From Erysipelotrichaceae bacterium (GTDB lineage: Bacteria; Bacillota_I; Bacilli_A; Erysipelotrichales; Erysipelotrichaceae): a DNA stretch of 64,000 nucleotides. A model generated the notes under the pieces. It worked only from the letters and a program-made list of their open reading frames with translations, had not been told where the DNA came from and did no database searches. The stretch is taken from positions 1-64,000 of the forward strand of contig JAFRBQ010000008.1 of the NCBI GenBank assembly GCA_017404785.1. Direction: 5' to 3'. Positions within the stretch are counted from its first letter, which is position 1; the number at the start of each line of letters is the position of its first letter. Positions 52,091 through 60,654 of the stretch are shown piece by piece. The translations under genes were made by a program, and so were the position numbers.

Positions 52091-52669
52091 ATGCTGAAAC
52101 GTGGATTGACACTCAGAGAAAAGATCCTGTTACTGGTTTGCATTTTAATTGGTTTAGGTATCTTCTATTATCAGGTTATTTATAAGTCTTTTCAGAATTC
52201 GATGGAGGCTTATGACATCAGCAATATTCAGAATCAGACTGTGATTCTGCAGGCTCAGGTTGCACGCAAGAAAACGATGCAGCAGTATCTGGTTGACCAT
52301 AAGGATGATACTTATGGCGAACTGGCCATGTACAACAATCTGTCTAAGGAAATAGGCGAACTAGCACGTATTTTTGAAGGCATTGACAACTTGTCCATCT
52401 CCTGGTCGGATCCGACACTGTTAAACAAGACAGTCAGAAGAAACGCCAACGTTTCCTTCAGTGTTGTCGGTTATCAGAAGGTCGTAGACCTAGTTAAAGC
52501 TATAAAGAACTGCAAGTATCGTTGCCTGATTTCGGATTTGAGTATTTCGACAAACAGAGACAGAGTACTGGATGATAACAGTACTGTTTCGGTCAGGATC
52601 GTCATCACCTTCTTTGAAATGGTCGATGACAACACCAACCTAGAAGGTCTGATAATTTTAAACAATTAA
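52091..52669 (+). CDS. pilO: PilO-like inner-membrane protein
   Basis: 192 residues: short basic cytosolic start, membrane helix (~11-28), coiled segment (~40-62) and a ferredoxin-like end with RIVITFFEMVDD. It lies two bases after the PilN-like gene. As in other systems, PilN and PilO should form the alignment complex. Named by position and build. Confidence 0.65.
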   Translation: MLKRGLTLREKILLLVCILIGLGIFYYQVIYKSFQNSMEAYDISNIQNQTVILQAQVARKKTMQQYLVDHKDDTYGELAMYNNLSKEIGELARIFEGIDNLSISWSDPTLLNKTVRRNANVSFSVVGYQKVVDLVKAIKNCKYRCLISDLSISTNRDRVLDDNSTVSVRIVITFFEMVDDNTNLEGLIILNN

Positions 52670-52681
52670 CAGGAGGTCGCA

Positions 52682-54358
52682 ATGAAAGCTAAAAGATTAG
52701 GTGACATACTGGTCGAAAGCGGTGTGCTGACCAATGAAGATATTGAAAAGGCCCTGGAACTTCAAAAGGGTACAAATAAGCGTTTGGGTGAGATTCTGAT
52801 TGATGAGAAATTCATCACAGAGACGCAGTTTATCGATTCTTTGAGAATGCAGCTGGGTATTGATTTTATCGATTTAGGTAAAGCTCAGATCGACCCGTCT
52901 TTAACTGCACTAGTTCCAAAGAACATTGCCAAACAATATAGAGTAGTACCGGTCAAACTGGTTGGTGACAGATTATATATCGCCATGGAAGACCCGATGA
53001 ACTTCCGTGCTGTCGAGGCTGTCAAAGAAGTTTCACATAAACGTGTTGTCGTCATGATCGCTTATCGTGAAGCGATCGAAAGAGCTCTGGCTGTTCTTTA
53101 TGAGAACGAAGGCGCCAATGCCGCCATTCAGGAGATGAAAGAGGAACAGGGGCTTGTTTCAATTGAAGAAAGAAGCGCCGAAACCGAAAATTCCAATGCT
53201 CCTACTGTCAAACTTGTCAATTCGATCCTTGAAAGAGGCATTGTCGAAAAGGCATCCGACGTTCATATCGAACCTAGAGAAAACGATATGCGCGTGCGTA
53301 TAAGAGTTGATGGACGCCTGACAGAAATACTTACTATACCAAGGAACCTGCAGGGTGCAGTTATCTCAAGACTGAAAGTCATGGCTGGCATGAATGTGAC
53401 CGAAAGAAGAGTGCCGCAGGATGGCCGTGCCGTTGTCAGATCGACAAACGGAAAAGATATCGACCTGCGTGTCAATACCTTACCGACTATATTCGGTGAG
53501 AAAGTCGTTATCCGTTATCTCTGGAGAGACTCAACTACCTTAACAAGAAAAGGCATCGGTATTACCGACAAGGATTCGGAAAAGTTTGACCGTATCATTA
53601 AGAACTCTTCCGGTCTGATCCTGATTGTCGGTCCTACCGGTTCGGGCAAGACTTCGACGCTGTATACGATAATTCAGGAGCTCAATAAACCGGATGTCAA
53701 TATGATCTCGCTAGAAGATCCAGTCGAATATCAGATCGAAGGTGTAACTCAGGTATCGATAAACGAAAAAGTCGGACTGACATTCGCCGAATGCTTAAGA
53801 GCCTGCTTAAGACAGGACCCGGATATTATCTGTGTCGGTGAGATCCGTGATGGTGAGACAGCAGAAATCGCCATGAGAGCCGCTATGACCGGTCACCTTG
53901 TTTTGTCAACGATTCATACCGAAGATGCGATCAGTGCTGTCGACAGACTGAAAGACATGGGAGTTGAGCCGTTCCTCATCTCCGGATCAATCAGAGGTGT
54001 CATCTCGCAGCGTCTGGTCAGAAAGATCTGTCCGGAATGTCGTCAGGAAGTGCAAGCTGATCCGTTAACTGCTGATCTTGTCGGCATCAAGGATGTGGGC
54101 AGTTTCCACTTCTACAAAGGCATGGGTTGCCACAAATGCTTTGATTCAGGATATCGCGGACGTACAGGTGTCTTTGAAATACTGACCCTGAATTCAGCAC
54201 TTCGCGATGCAATCAACTCAGGTGTTCCTTCAAGTGAACTGCGTAAGATGATCTATGCTTCCGACTTCACACCAATGATTGTCAATGCAAGACAGCTGAT
54301 CATGGATGGTGTCACAACAGTCGAGGAAGTACTTTCAGAAGTCGCGACGATCGAATAA
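52682..54358 (+). CDS. pilB: Type IV pilus assembly ATPase PilB
   Basis: 558 residues. The N-terminal MshEN domain (KRLGDILVESGVLTNEDIEK) is known in other PilB proteins to bind c-di-GMP. The motor has GPTGSGKTSTL (Walker A), the Asp box, DPDIICVGEIRDGETAEIAM (Walker B) and TGHLVLSTIHTEDA, followed by the zinc site CPECRQEV with CHKCFDSG. It powers pilus extension. AGGAGG upstream. A terminator follows, so pilT and pilC need their own promoter. Confidence 0.94.
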   Translation: MKAKRLGDILVESGVLTNEDIEKALELQKGTNKRLGEILIDEKFITETQFIDSLRMQLGIDFIDLGKAQIDPSLTALVPKNIAKQYRVVPVKLVGDRLYIAMEDPMNFRAVEAVKEVSHKRVVVMIAYREAIERALAVLYENEGANAAIQEMKEEQGLVSIEERSAETENSNAPTVKLVNSILERGIVEKASDVHIEPRENDMRVRIRVDGRLTEILTIPRNLQGAVISRLKVMAGMNVTERRVPQDGRAVVRSTNGKDIDLRVNTLPTIFGEKVVIRYLWRDSTTLTRKGIGITDKDSEKFDRIIKNSSGLILIVGPTGSGKTSTLYTIIQELNKPDVNMISLEDPVEYQIEGVTQVSINEKVGLTFAECLRACLRQDPDIICVGEIRDGETAEIAMRAAMTGHLVLSTIHTEDAISAVDRLKDMGVEPFLISGSIRGVISQRLVRKICPECRQEVQADPLTADLVGIKDVGSFHFYKGMGCHKCFDSGYRGRTGVFEILTLNSALRDAINSGVPSSELRKMIYASDFTPMIVNARQLIMDGVTTVEEVLSEVATIE

Positions 54359-54380
54359 CAATAGAAACGACCATTTACTA

Positions 54381-54409
54381 AAAGCCACAGACTTAACTGT
54401 GGCTTTTTA
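54381..54409 (+). terminator. Terminator after pilB
   Basis: AAAGCCACAG (54381-54390) pairs perfectly with CTGTGGCTTT (54397-54406), followed by TTAA. Confidence 0.85.
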
Positions 54410-54428
54410 ACAGCAGAAGATCTTTCTT

Positions 54429-55667
54429 TTATATCGCACTTACAGGCAAAGCTATAACATTTTCACTGATACTGTAAGGTTCTTTTGTTGTACAGATGAT
54501 CGCGTTCGTTCCTTTTTTATATCTTGTATCTTTCAGTCTTTCAAAACACTTTACATTTGAACTGCTGTAGTTTGCTCCGGATTTGCATTCTATCAGTGTC
54601 AGTTTTCCGTCTCTCAATATTACAAGATCGATCTCATTCTGGCTGTTGTCTCTGTAGTATCCCAATGGCTGTTCATGACCGAAATTTATGTATGATTTAC
54701 GTATCTCGTTTGCGATCCATGTTTCCACAAACCGTCCCTTCAAGAAACTCGTGTCAAGCGTTTTGCTGTCGCGTATTCCTGCAAGATAACAGGCAAATCC
54801 GGTATCGAAGAAATAGAGTTTTGGCCTTTTGGTGATCTGTTTTACTATCGATCCATCGTTGTATGGCCTGGCGATCCAGATTATGCCGGTCTTTTCCAGA
54901 GCTGAGATCCATTGTTTGATGGTCGGAGCTTTAACTCCAGTATTTTTCGCGTAATTATCATAAACAAGTTCTTCTCCGGTGTTCGACGCCAGAAGGGTAA
55001 GAAAGTTGTTGAATTGCGTTTCATTTCTGACTTCCAGCACTTCCGGAAGATCTTTACTCATGTATGTTTCGATATATGATGAAAAGAACTGTTCTCTTGA
55101 TGTATTGGGATCATCATATAACTGAGGCATATACCCTTTGACGATATATTCAAGAAGTTCATCTTCGCTTAACTGATAATCTTTTGCTCTGTTCCTGGAT
55201 TCGAGCTTATCGACTGCAAAAGGACTTTCTTTAAGTCCCAATGCTTCTCTCATGGATAATGGATTCATTTTCAGGATATTGCACCTTCCAGCCATAGATT
55301 CCTTTGCGTTTTCCAGCAATGCCTTTGAGCTTGAGCCGGAAAGAATAAACAGACCATTTGCTGTTTTACTTCCTTTTTCAAGCTTAATTCTGTTGACGGT
55401 CTCCTCTATCTCTTCAAAGAGCTCCTTGGCTCTTTGACATTCATCGATTATTACAGGAAGCTTCAATCTTTCCAGAAAAGACTTTGGGTCATTGATGGCA
55501 TCCATTCTGTCTGCTCTGCTGTCAAGAGTAACATACGAATATCCTTTCTTGATCATGCTGTTATATAGAAGAGTTGATTTACCGACCTGTCGTGGACCGC
55601 TTACTATCGTTACAGGAAAATGTCTTGTCGATTCTTCTATCTGATCAAGTATTGTTCTGCTTAACAT
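54429..55667 (-). CDS. AAA ATPase with DUF4143 / nuclease-like C terminus
   Basis: 412 residues. Walker A GPRQVGKSTLL, Walker B LPVIIDECQR and sensor FILSGSSS give an AAA domain; DUF4143 follows (~200-300) and a PD-(D/E)XK-like end with NEIDLVI and LIECKSG. These orphan ATPases are frequent and often mobile; their role is unclear. It stands on the opposite strand between pilB and pilT, splitting the pilus operon, and is flanked by AT-rich DNA, so it was probably inserted. A truncated relative lies at 43583-43912. Confidence 0.85.
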   Translation of the reverse strand: MLSRTILDQIEESTRHFPVTIVSGPRQVGKSTLLYNSMIKKGYSYVTLDSRADRMDAINDPKSFLERLKLPVIIDECQRAKELFEEIEETVNRIKLEKGSKTANGLFILSGSSSKALLENAKESMAGRCNILKMNPLSMREALGLKESPFAVDKLESRNRAKDYQLSEDELLEYIVKGYMPQLYDDPNTSREQFFSSYIETYMSKDLPEVLEVRNETQFNNFLTLLASNTGEELVYDNYAKNTGVKAPTIKQWISALEKTGIIWIARPYNDGSIVKQITKRPKLYFFDTGFACYLAGIRDSKTLDTSFLKGRFVETWIANEIRKSYINFGHEQPLGYYRDNSQNEIDLVILRDGKLTLIECKSGANYSSSNVKCFERLKDTRYKKGTNAIICTTKEPYSISENVIALPVSAI

Positions 55668-55908
55668 GATTTATTTCCTCCTGATATTATTATAACAGAT
55701 AAAAATAAAATAGAACTTTAGAAAATCCAAATTACAATTATATTTTTATATAGTAAAAAAATATTCAATTTTATAGGCTCTAATAAAAATGGATCTAATA
55801 ATGTGCTTGGTATTCACAAAGAATAAATAGTCTTTAGCAGTTATTATGACGATATGCTTAATAAATGTTAGAATTTAAGATGTAAGAAATAGACGGGAAA
55901 AAGAATTT

Positions 55909-57000
55909 ATGAAGACAATTGAAGAGATCGTAAAAACAGGCGAAGAAAACAAGGCAAGTGATATTCACTTTTCTTGCGGTTCCCCTGTAAAGTATCGTAT
56001 TGACGGAGAAGTTCAAAGCCTTGACGATGAAGTGCTTTCTTTTGATGACTGTGAGAATCTGGGCAAAAGACTGGCTCAGGAACACTTTGATGAAATAAAA
56101 GAGACCGGAGAACTGGATCTGGCCGAAACGATAGCCGGATCACGTGTACGTATTAACCTGTATAGAACAAAAGGTTCCATTTCCGGTGCTCTGCGAATCC
56201 TGCATGACCATATTCCAGAACTGAGCACTTTAGGATTACCGCCGGTCGTGTCGGAATTCCCTACATATCAGAAAGGCATCATCCTGGTAACAGGTGAGAC
56301 CGGTTCAGGTAAATCAACGACCATGGCTTCGATCCTGAATGAGATAAATCATACCAGAAGAGAACATATCATCACGCTGGAAGATCCGATCGAATATATC
56401 TATAAAGATGACAAATGTCTGATCTCTCAAAGAGAAGTCGGCAAGGATACCGAATCATATGCGATGGGTCTAAGAGCTATCTTGAGAGAAGACCCGGATG
56501 TCATCCTGATCGGTGAAATGAGAGATGACGCAACTATTTCTACTGCGCTGACAGCTGCCGAAACAGGCCATCTGGTTTTTGCGACTCTGCATACCAATTC
56601 TGCTGTAGATTCAGTAGACAGAATCGTCGGAACTTTCCCGGCTGAAAAGCAGGGTCAGATCAGAAATCAGCTGGCTTCTACCTTAAAGGCCGTTCTTTCA
56701 CAACAATTGCTGGTCAGAAAAGGCGGAAAGGGCCGTGCGGCAGCGTGCGAATGCATGATTGTAACCCCGGCCATCAGAAATCAGATCAGAGAAGGCAATA
56801 CTGCGCAGATGCAGTCTTCGCTTCTTTCTTCCGCCAATATCGGCGCTATTACGATGGATAATTGTCTGATCAACATGGTCAGAAACGGTATTATCGAATC
56901 CGACACAGCTGTTGAAGCGGCAAACAATCAGGAATATGTCAAACAGAATGTCGGCATCGCAAGAAGCACATCATTTAATGCCGGAGGAAGGAAGATATGA
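55909..57000 (+). CDS. pilT: Type IV pilus retraction ATPase PilT
   Basis: 363 residues. TGETGSGKSTTM (Walker A), EDPDVILIGEMRDDATISTA (Walker B and the PilT-type AIRNLIRE-like end region NQIREGNTAQM) and GHLVFATLHTNSA are present. The N-terminal PAS-like domain (ASDIHFSCGSPVKYRIDGEV) is complete. A second, retraction-type motor implies twitching or DNA-uptake-like dynamics. The upstream 240 bases are AT-rich and must hold its promoter. It overlaps pilC by ATGA. Confidence 0.92.
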   Translation: MKTIEEIVKTGEENKASDIHFSCGSPVKYRIDGEVQSLDDEVLSFDDCENLGKRLAQEHFDEIKETGELDLAETIAGSRVRINLYRTKGSISGALRILHDHIPELSTLGLPPVVSEFPTYQKGIILVTGETGSGKSTTMASILNEINHTRREHIITLEDPIEYIYKDDKCLISQREVGKDTESYAMGLRAILREDPDVILIGEMRDDATISTALTAAETGHLVFATLHTNSAVDSVDRIVGTFPAEKQGQIRNQLASTLKAVLSQQLLVRKGGKGRAAACECMIVTPAIRNQIREGNTAQMQSSLLSSANIGAITMDNCLINMVRNGIIESDTAVEAANNQEYVKQNVGIARSTSFNAGGRKI

Positions 57001-58208
57001 TCACATATAAATATTCGGCTGTTTCCAAAGACGGTGCCAAAGTTAGTGGAGTAATCAAAGCTGTTGATGAATATCAGGCAATCGACAGAATAAGAGCTCA
57101 GTATCCGATCGTTGTCAAGATTGAAGAAGTAAAGGATACTGTGATGAACAGGATCCTCAATTTTGAGATCGGCAAGAAATTTGATGCTAAAGCTCTCTCG
57201 GTGATGTGCTCACAATTCGGTATTGTCTTGGAAAGCGGCATGCCGATCGACGAGTGTCTGAAAATGATCGCGGCCCAGACCAAGGACAAGAAGATTAAGA
57301 AGATGCTGGAGCTTTCGGCAGAAGATGTATCACAGGGCACACCGATCGCTACGGCATTTGAAAAGAACTATCCTGATCTTCCGGTAACCTTCCTTGAAAC
57401 GATAAGAGCCGGTGAGATATCCGGTACACTGGACAAATCCTTCTCATCTTTGGCGGATTTCTATGAAAGAAGCTATACCCTTGAACAGAAAGTAAGATCA
57501 GCCATGAGCTATCCGCTGTTCGTTCTGGGCGTAGCGGTAGTCGTACTGATCGTCGTCATGGCTTTTGTCATGCCGACCTTCACTTCAATGTTTGATGAAC
57601 TGGGAGGTGAACTTCCGGGAATAACCAAGATGTTGGTCTCCATGACCAATTTCTTCCAGAAGTGGTGGTTGCTTATAACCAGCATAATAATCCTTGTCAT
57701 TATTGCAATCATTCTCTATAAGCGTTCGGATGTTGGAAGAATGAAGTGGGCTCAGATGATGCTCAAACTGCCGATACTGGGCAATCTGAATATCCTTCAG
57801 GCATCAACGGAATTTGCCTCAACGATGACGACACTATTAAGAGCCGGTCTGACGGTAGGTGACGCACTTAATGTCACCAGCAAGGTTATTTCAAATTATG
57901 CGATAGCCACTGAAGTCAAATCCATGGAAGAAAAGATCAAGACCGGTCAGGAACTCGGTAATGTCATTCGTGCAAGTGAATACTTCCCTCAGGTCCTTAA
58001 GGAAATGACGGCAGTAGGTGAAAAAACCGGTGAACTGGAAGCCACACTAGAGACCGTCTCCACCTACTATAATAACGAGTACAATTACGCAGTAGGTCAG
58101 GCAATTTCCAAACTGGAACCGGCAATGCTGATCTTCCTGGCACTGTTTGCCGGATTTATCGTCATCGCTCTGTATCTGCCGATGTTCACGATGTACAATC
58201 TTATGTAA
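56997..58208 (+). CDS. pilC: Type IV pilus platform protein PilC
   Basis: 403 residues with the two GspF domains (~65-190 and ~270-395) and three membrane helices (~170, ~220, ~375). FCSQFGIVLESGMPIDECL-type and FASTMTTLLRAGLTVGDALN stretches are the domain signatures. It is the inner-membrane platform the motors turn or push against. Coupled to pilT by overlapping stop and start. Confidence 0.92.
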   Translation: MITYKYSAVSKDGAKVSGVIKAVDEYQAIDRIRAQYPIVVKIEEVKDTVMNRILNFEIGKKFDAKALSVMCSQFGIVLESGMPIDECLKMIAAQTKDKKIKKMLELSAEDVSQGTPIATAFEKNYPDLPVTFLETIRAGEISGTLDKSFSSLADFYERSYTLEQKVRSAMSYPLFVLGVAVVVLIVVMAFVMPTFTSMFDELGGELPGITKMLVSMTNFFQKWWLLITSIIILVIIAIILYKRSDVGRMKWAQMMLKLPILGNLNILQASTEFASTMTTLLRAGLTVGDALNVTSKVISNYAIATEVKSMEEKIKTGQELGNVIRASEYFPQVLKEMTAVGEKTGELEATLETVSTYYNNEYNYAVGQAISKLEPAMLIFLALFAGFIVIALYLPMFTMYNLM

Positions 58209-58234
58209 TTTTCATAAAAAATAACAGTCAAATA

Positions 58235-58290
58235 AACGTTCTGTAAGCGATTTCATTTTTTATCAAAAAATATTGCAGGACGTTTTTATT
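58235..58290 (+). terminator. Possible terminator after pilC
   Basis: AACGTTCTG (58235-58243) can pair with CAGGACGTT (58276-58284, one G-T), followed by TTTATT. The 32-base interior, itself able to pair, makes it less certain. Confidence 0.45.
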
Positions 58291-58301
58291 TCATGTATAC
58301 T
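58273..58301 (+). promoter_or_regulatory. Predicted promoter of the major pilin gene
   Basis: TTGCAG (58273-58278), a 17-base spacer and TATACT (58296-58301), leaving a leader of about 50 bases before the pilin. It overlaps the 3' arm of the preceding hairpin. Confidence 0.5.
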
Positions 58302-58358
58302 TTATTTAGCAAGTTTTTAGTGAATTGCTGAATTTTTTTATAAGAAAGGAATTAAAAA

Positions 58359-58799
58359 ATGAAAAAGTTAAACAAAAAGGGCTTCACATTAGCTGAACTG
58401 CTGATCGTTGTAGCTATTATCGCTGTATTAGTAGCTATCTCTATCCCAATCTTCACTGCTCAGTTAAACAAAGCAAAATATGCTGCTGATGAAGCAAATG
58501 CACGTTCTATCTATTCTGAAATGGTAGCTGATTATTTAGCTAACGGTGGATCACAGAGCTCAGGTTTCTCTCTTGATAAGGAATCTATTGCTGAAAATGC
58601 AACAGGTGATGCTGCAAAAGTTAAGGTTAGCTATCCAAATGGCTCATCAAATGTTTATAAATTCTCTGGAATCGTTCAAGTAACTTTCACACTGGGTGAT
58701 TCTTCTAAATATCCAAAAGTTGTAGTTAGTAAGTGTGATAAAGCTGGTGTTTCAGAATCTGTAACATTTGGCGAAGGAACTGCTTCAACAAACAACTAA
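58359..58799 (+). CDS. pilA: Major type IV pilin
   Basis: 146 residues. MKKLNKKGFTLAELLIVVAI is a perfect prepilin signal (cut before Phe, Glu at +5) followed by the long hydrophobic helix and a small beta-rich head ending in Thr/Asn. AAAGGAA, its own predicted promoter and terminator, and a codon choice biased to GCT/GTA/TTA unlike its neighbours suggest a highly expressed structural subunit. Its first ~45 residues nearly match the larger pilin at 44867. Confidence 0.9.
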   Translation: MKKLNKKGFTLAELLIVVAIIAVLVAISIPIFTAQLNKAKYAADEANARSIYSEMVADYLANGGSQSSGFSLDKESIAENATGDAAKVKVSYPNGSSNVYKFSGIVQVTFTLGDSSKYPKVVVSKCDKAGVSESVTFGEGTASTNN

Positions 58800-58825
58800 A
58801 CAAAACTCAATTAGATTTACTTAAT

Positions 58826-58857
58826 AACCCTCTGGTAATACTGGAGGGTTTTATTTT
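58826..58857 (+). terminator. Terminator after the pilin gene
   Basis: AACCCTC (58826-58832) pairs with GAGGGTT (58844-58850), followed by TTATTTT. Confidence 0.75.
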
Positions 58858-58899
58858 GGATTTTAACTATTTACAGTTTGTTATAATTAGAACGTTAAA

Positions 58900-60645
58900 A
58901 TGAAAGAATTATTCAACAAAAACGAGAAACCTCTAAATAGAATACTATTTTGTGTATTTTGTTTTTTCTTGATATTTGTTTCTGTATTTCATGAACCGTG
59001 GTTTGATGAAGCGCAGGTATGGATGATTGCCAGAGATGCATCATTATATGAACTGCTTTTTGTGATACCACATTATGAGGGTCATCCTGCTTTATGGAGT
59101 TTGTTATTGGCTGTTCCCGCAAAACTTGGCGTTCCTTTTGAAATTGGATTAAAAATCATAGGCTTTATCATAACTTCTGCTTCTGCGTTTTTGATCATCT
59201 TCAGATCTCCTTTTCCAAAATACATAAAGTATAGTCTTCCATTCTCCTTCTTTTTCTTTTATCAGGGAGGAGTGGTGGTAAGGCCATATGCTTTGATGAT
59301 ACTTCTTTTATCATTGTTAGGTTACTTCTTTAACAAAAGAAATGAAAGACCGTTTTTATATGTTTTGCTGTTGTTTTTATTGTGTTGTACATCGGCATAC
59401 GGAATTGTTTTTGCCTGTGGAATAGCTTTATGTATTGTTGCAGAAATAATCAATGAAAAGGGATTAAAATGTGCTGTATCAGAGATCTTTAAAGATAAAC
59501 GAACTCTCTCTTTAATATTTTTGCTGATTGGGGCGGTTTTACTTATCTTACAGATAATGCCGTTTGAAGACACATTTGTAGCATCCATATACAGGAAAAA
59601 CTCATATATAGTCATCCTTTTGTGTTCCCTTTTTACTATGATAGGCGATTGTTTCTTTACCAGAAGCCTGTGGTTTTATTTTGACAGGACCTTGCTTCAA
59701 ACTGCAGATATTCCATGGTACAGTTTATTATCGTGCATAGTAATTGGTATCATAATCTGGATATGTATTTATTGCGTATCCGGAAGAAAAAGTTTTTATT
59801 ATTTTCTGATCCCGTATCTGTTGTTTGCGGTTTTTTCAGCTGTTGTTTATTTTAACGGGCATCATCTAATTTGCACATTTGCGTTATTCATATACTGGCT
59901 GTGGATCGCTTTCGATGATAAGGATAAGTATCATGGCTGGAAATTGATTTCATCAAGATTGTTTAATAATGATAAAGATAGAGTACTTCTGACAAAATTC
60001 TTGAAGTATTTTGTTGCAGTTTGTTTAGGTTTCTCAATATATTGGACTGTCTCTTCATCTATTATGGATATTGTAAAAGAATACAGTTATGGAAGAAGTA
60101 CATCATCTTTCTTAAAAAACAATAATCTATCTGATGCATATATTATTGGGGCTTGGGAAGTGAAAGGTTCTGATAATGAAGAAATGGATTATACGAACAT
60201 GGTGGCTATAGCAGTTCCGATAAATGCTTATTTTGATAGAAACATAGCTTTTAATTTAAACAATGGTAATCATGATAAGGGCTTCATGTATTACCGTGTT
60301 CCTTCAAAACAAGAGAATGAAAATAATTATTCACTGATCAAAGAAAAAGGATTGCCTGATCTTATGTTAGGCAAACCTGATCTGAAAAAGATTTTTGAAG
60401 ATGAAACGGATATTGACTGTTATACAACCGTCTTTTATATGCCGATAAACTATATCTGGAAAGGTGATAAATACAGTGCGTATCTGCCTTTGATGATAAG
60501 AAACGATTTATTAGATAAATACAATCTCAGTGAAGCTCCTATTCCGGATGATGCCAATATCAGCAGCTTTGAGTTGACTGAAGAACAGATCCAGCTTTAT
60601 AGCGAAGGAAAGATCACCATAGAAGATATCGTTGGAAGCAATTAG
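58900..60645 (+). CDS. GT-C type membrane glycosyltransferase-like protein
   Basis: 581 residues with about ten to twelve helices in the first ~410 and a soluble C-terminal part. HEPWFDEAQVWMIARD (31-46) contains the Asp-Glu pair of the first outer loop typical of GT-C enzymes that use lipid-linked sugars, followed by EGHPALWSLLL. Its place right after the major pilin makes pilin glycosylation a reasonable idea, but not a proven one. A TATAAT (58882-58887) only 12 bases before the ATG and no ribosome binding site suggest a nearly leaderless message. Composition is more AT-rich than the pilus genes. Confidence 0.65.
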   Translation: MKELFNKNEKPLNRILFCVFCFFLIFVSVFHEPWFDEAQVWMIARDASLYELLFVIPHYEGHPALWSLLLAVPAKLGVPFEIGLKIIGFIITSASAFLIIFRSPFPKYIKYSLPFSFFFFYQGGVVVRPYALMILLLSLLGYFFNKRNERPFLYVLLLFLLCCTSAYGIVFACGIALCIVAEIINEKGLKCAVSEIFKDKRTLSLIFLLIGAVLLILQIMPFEDTFVASIYRKNSYIVILLCSLFTMIGDCFFTRSLWFYFDRTLLQTADIPWYSLLSCIVIGIIIWICIYCVSGRKSFYYFLIPYLLFAVFSAVVYFNGHHLICTFALFIYWLWIAFDDKDKYHGWKLISSRLFNNDKDRVLLTKFLKYFVAVCLGFSIYWTVSSSIMDIVKEYSYGRSTSSFLKNNNLSDAYIIGAWEVKGSDNEEMDYTNMVAIAVPINAYFDRNIAFNLNNGNHDKGFMYYRVPSKQENENNYSLIKEKGLPDLMLGKPDLKKIFEDETDIDCYTTVFYMPINYIWKGDKYSAYLPLMIRNDLLDKYNLSEAPIPDDANISSFELTEEQIQLYSEGKITIEDIVGSN

Positions 60646-60654
60646 TTACTGACT

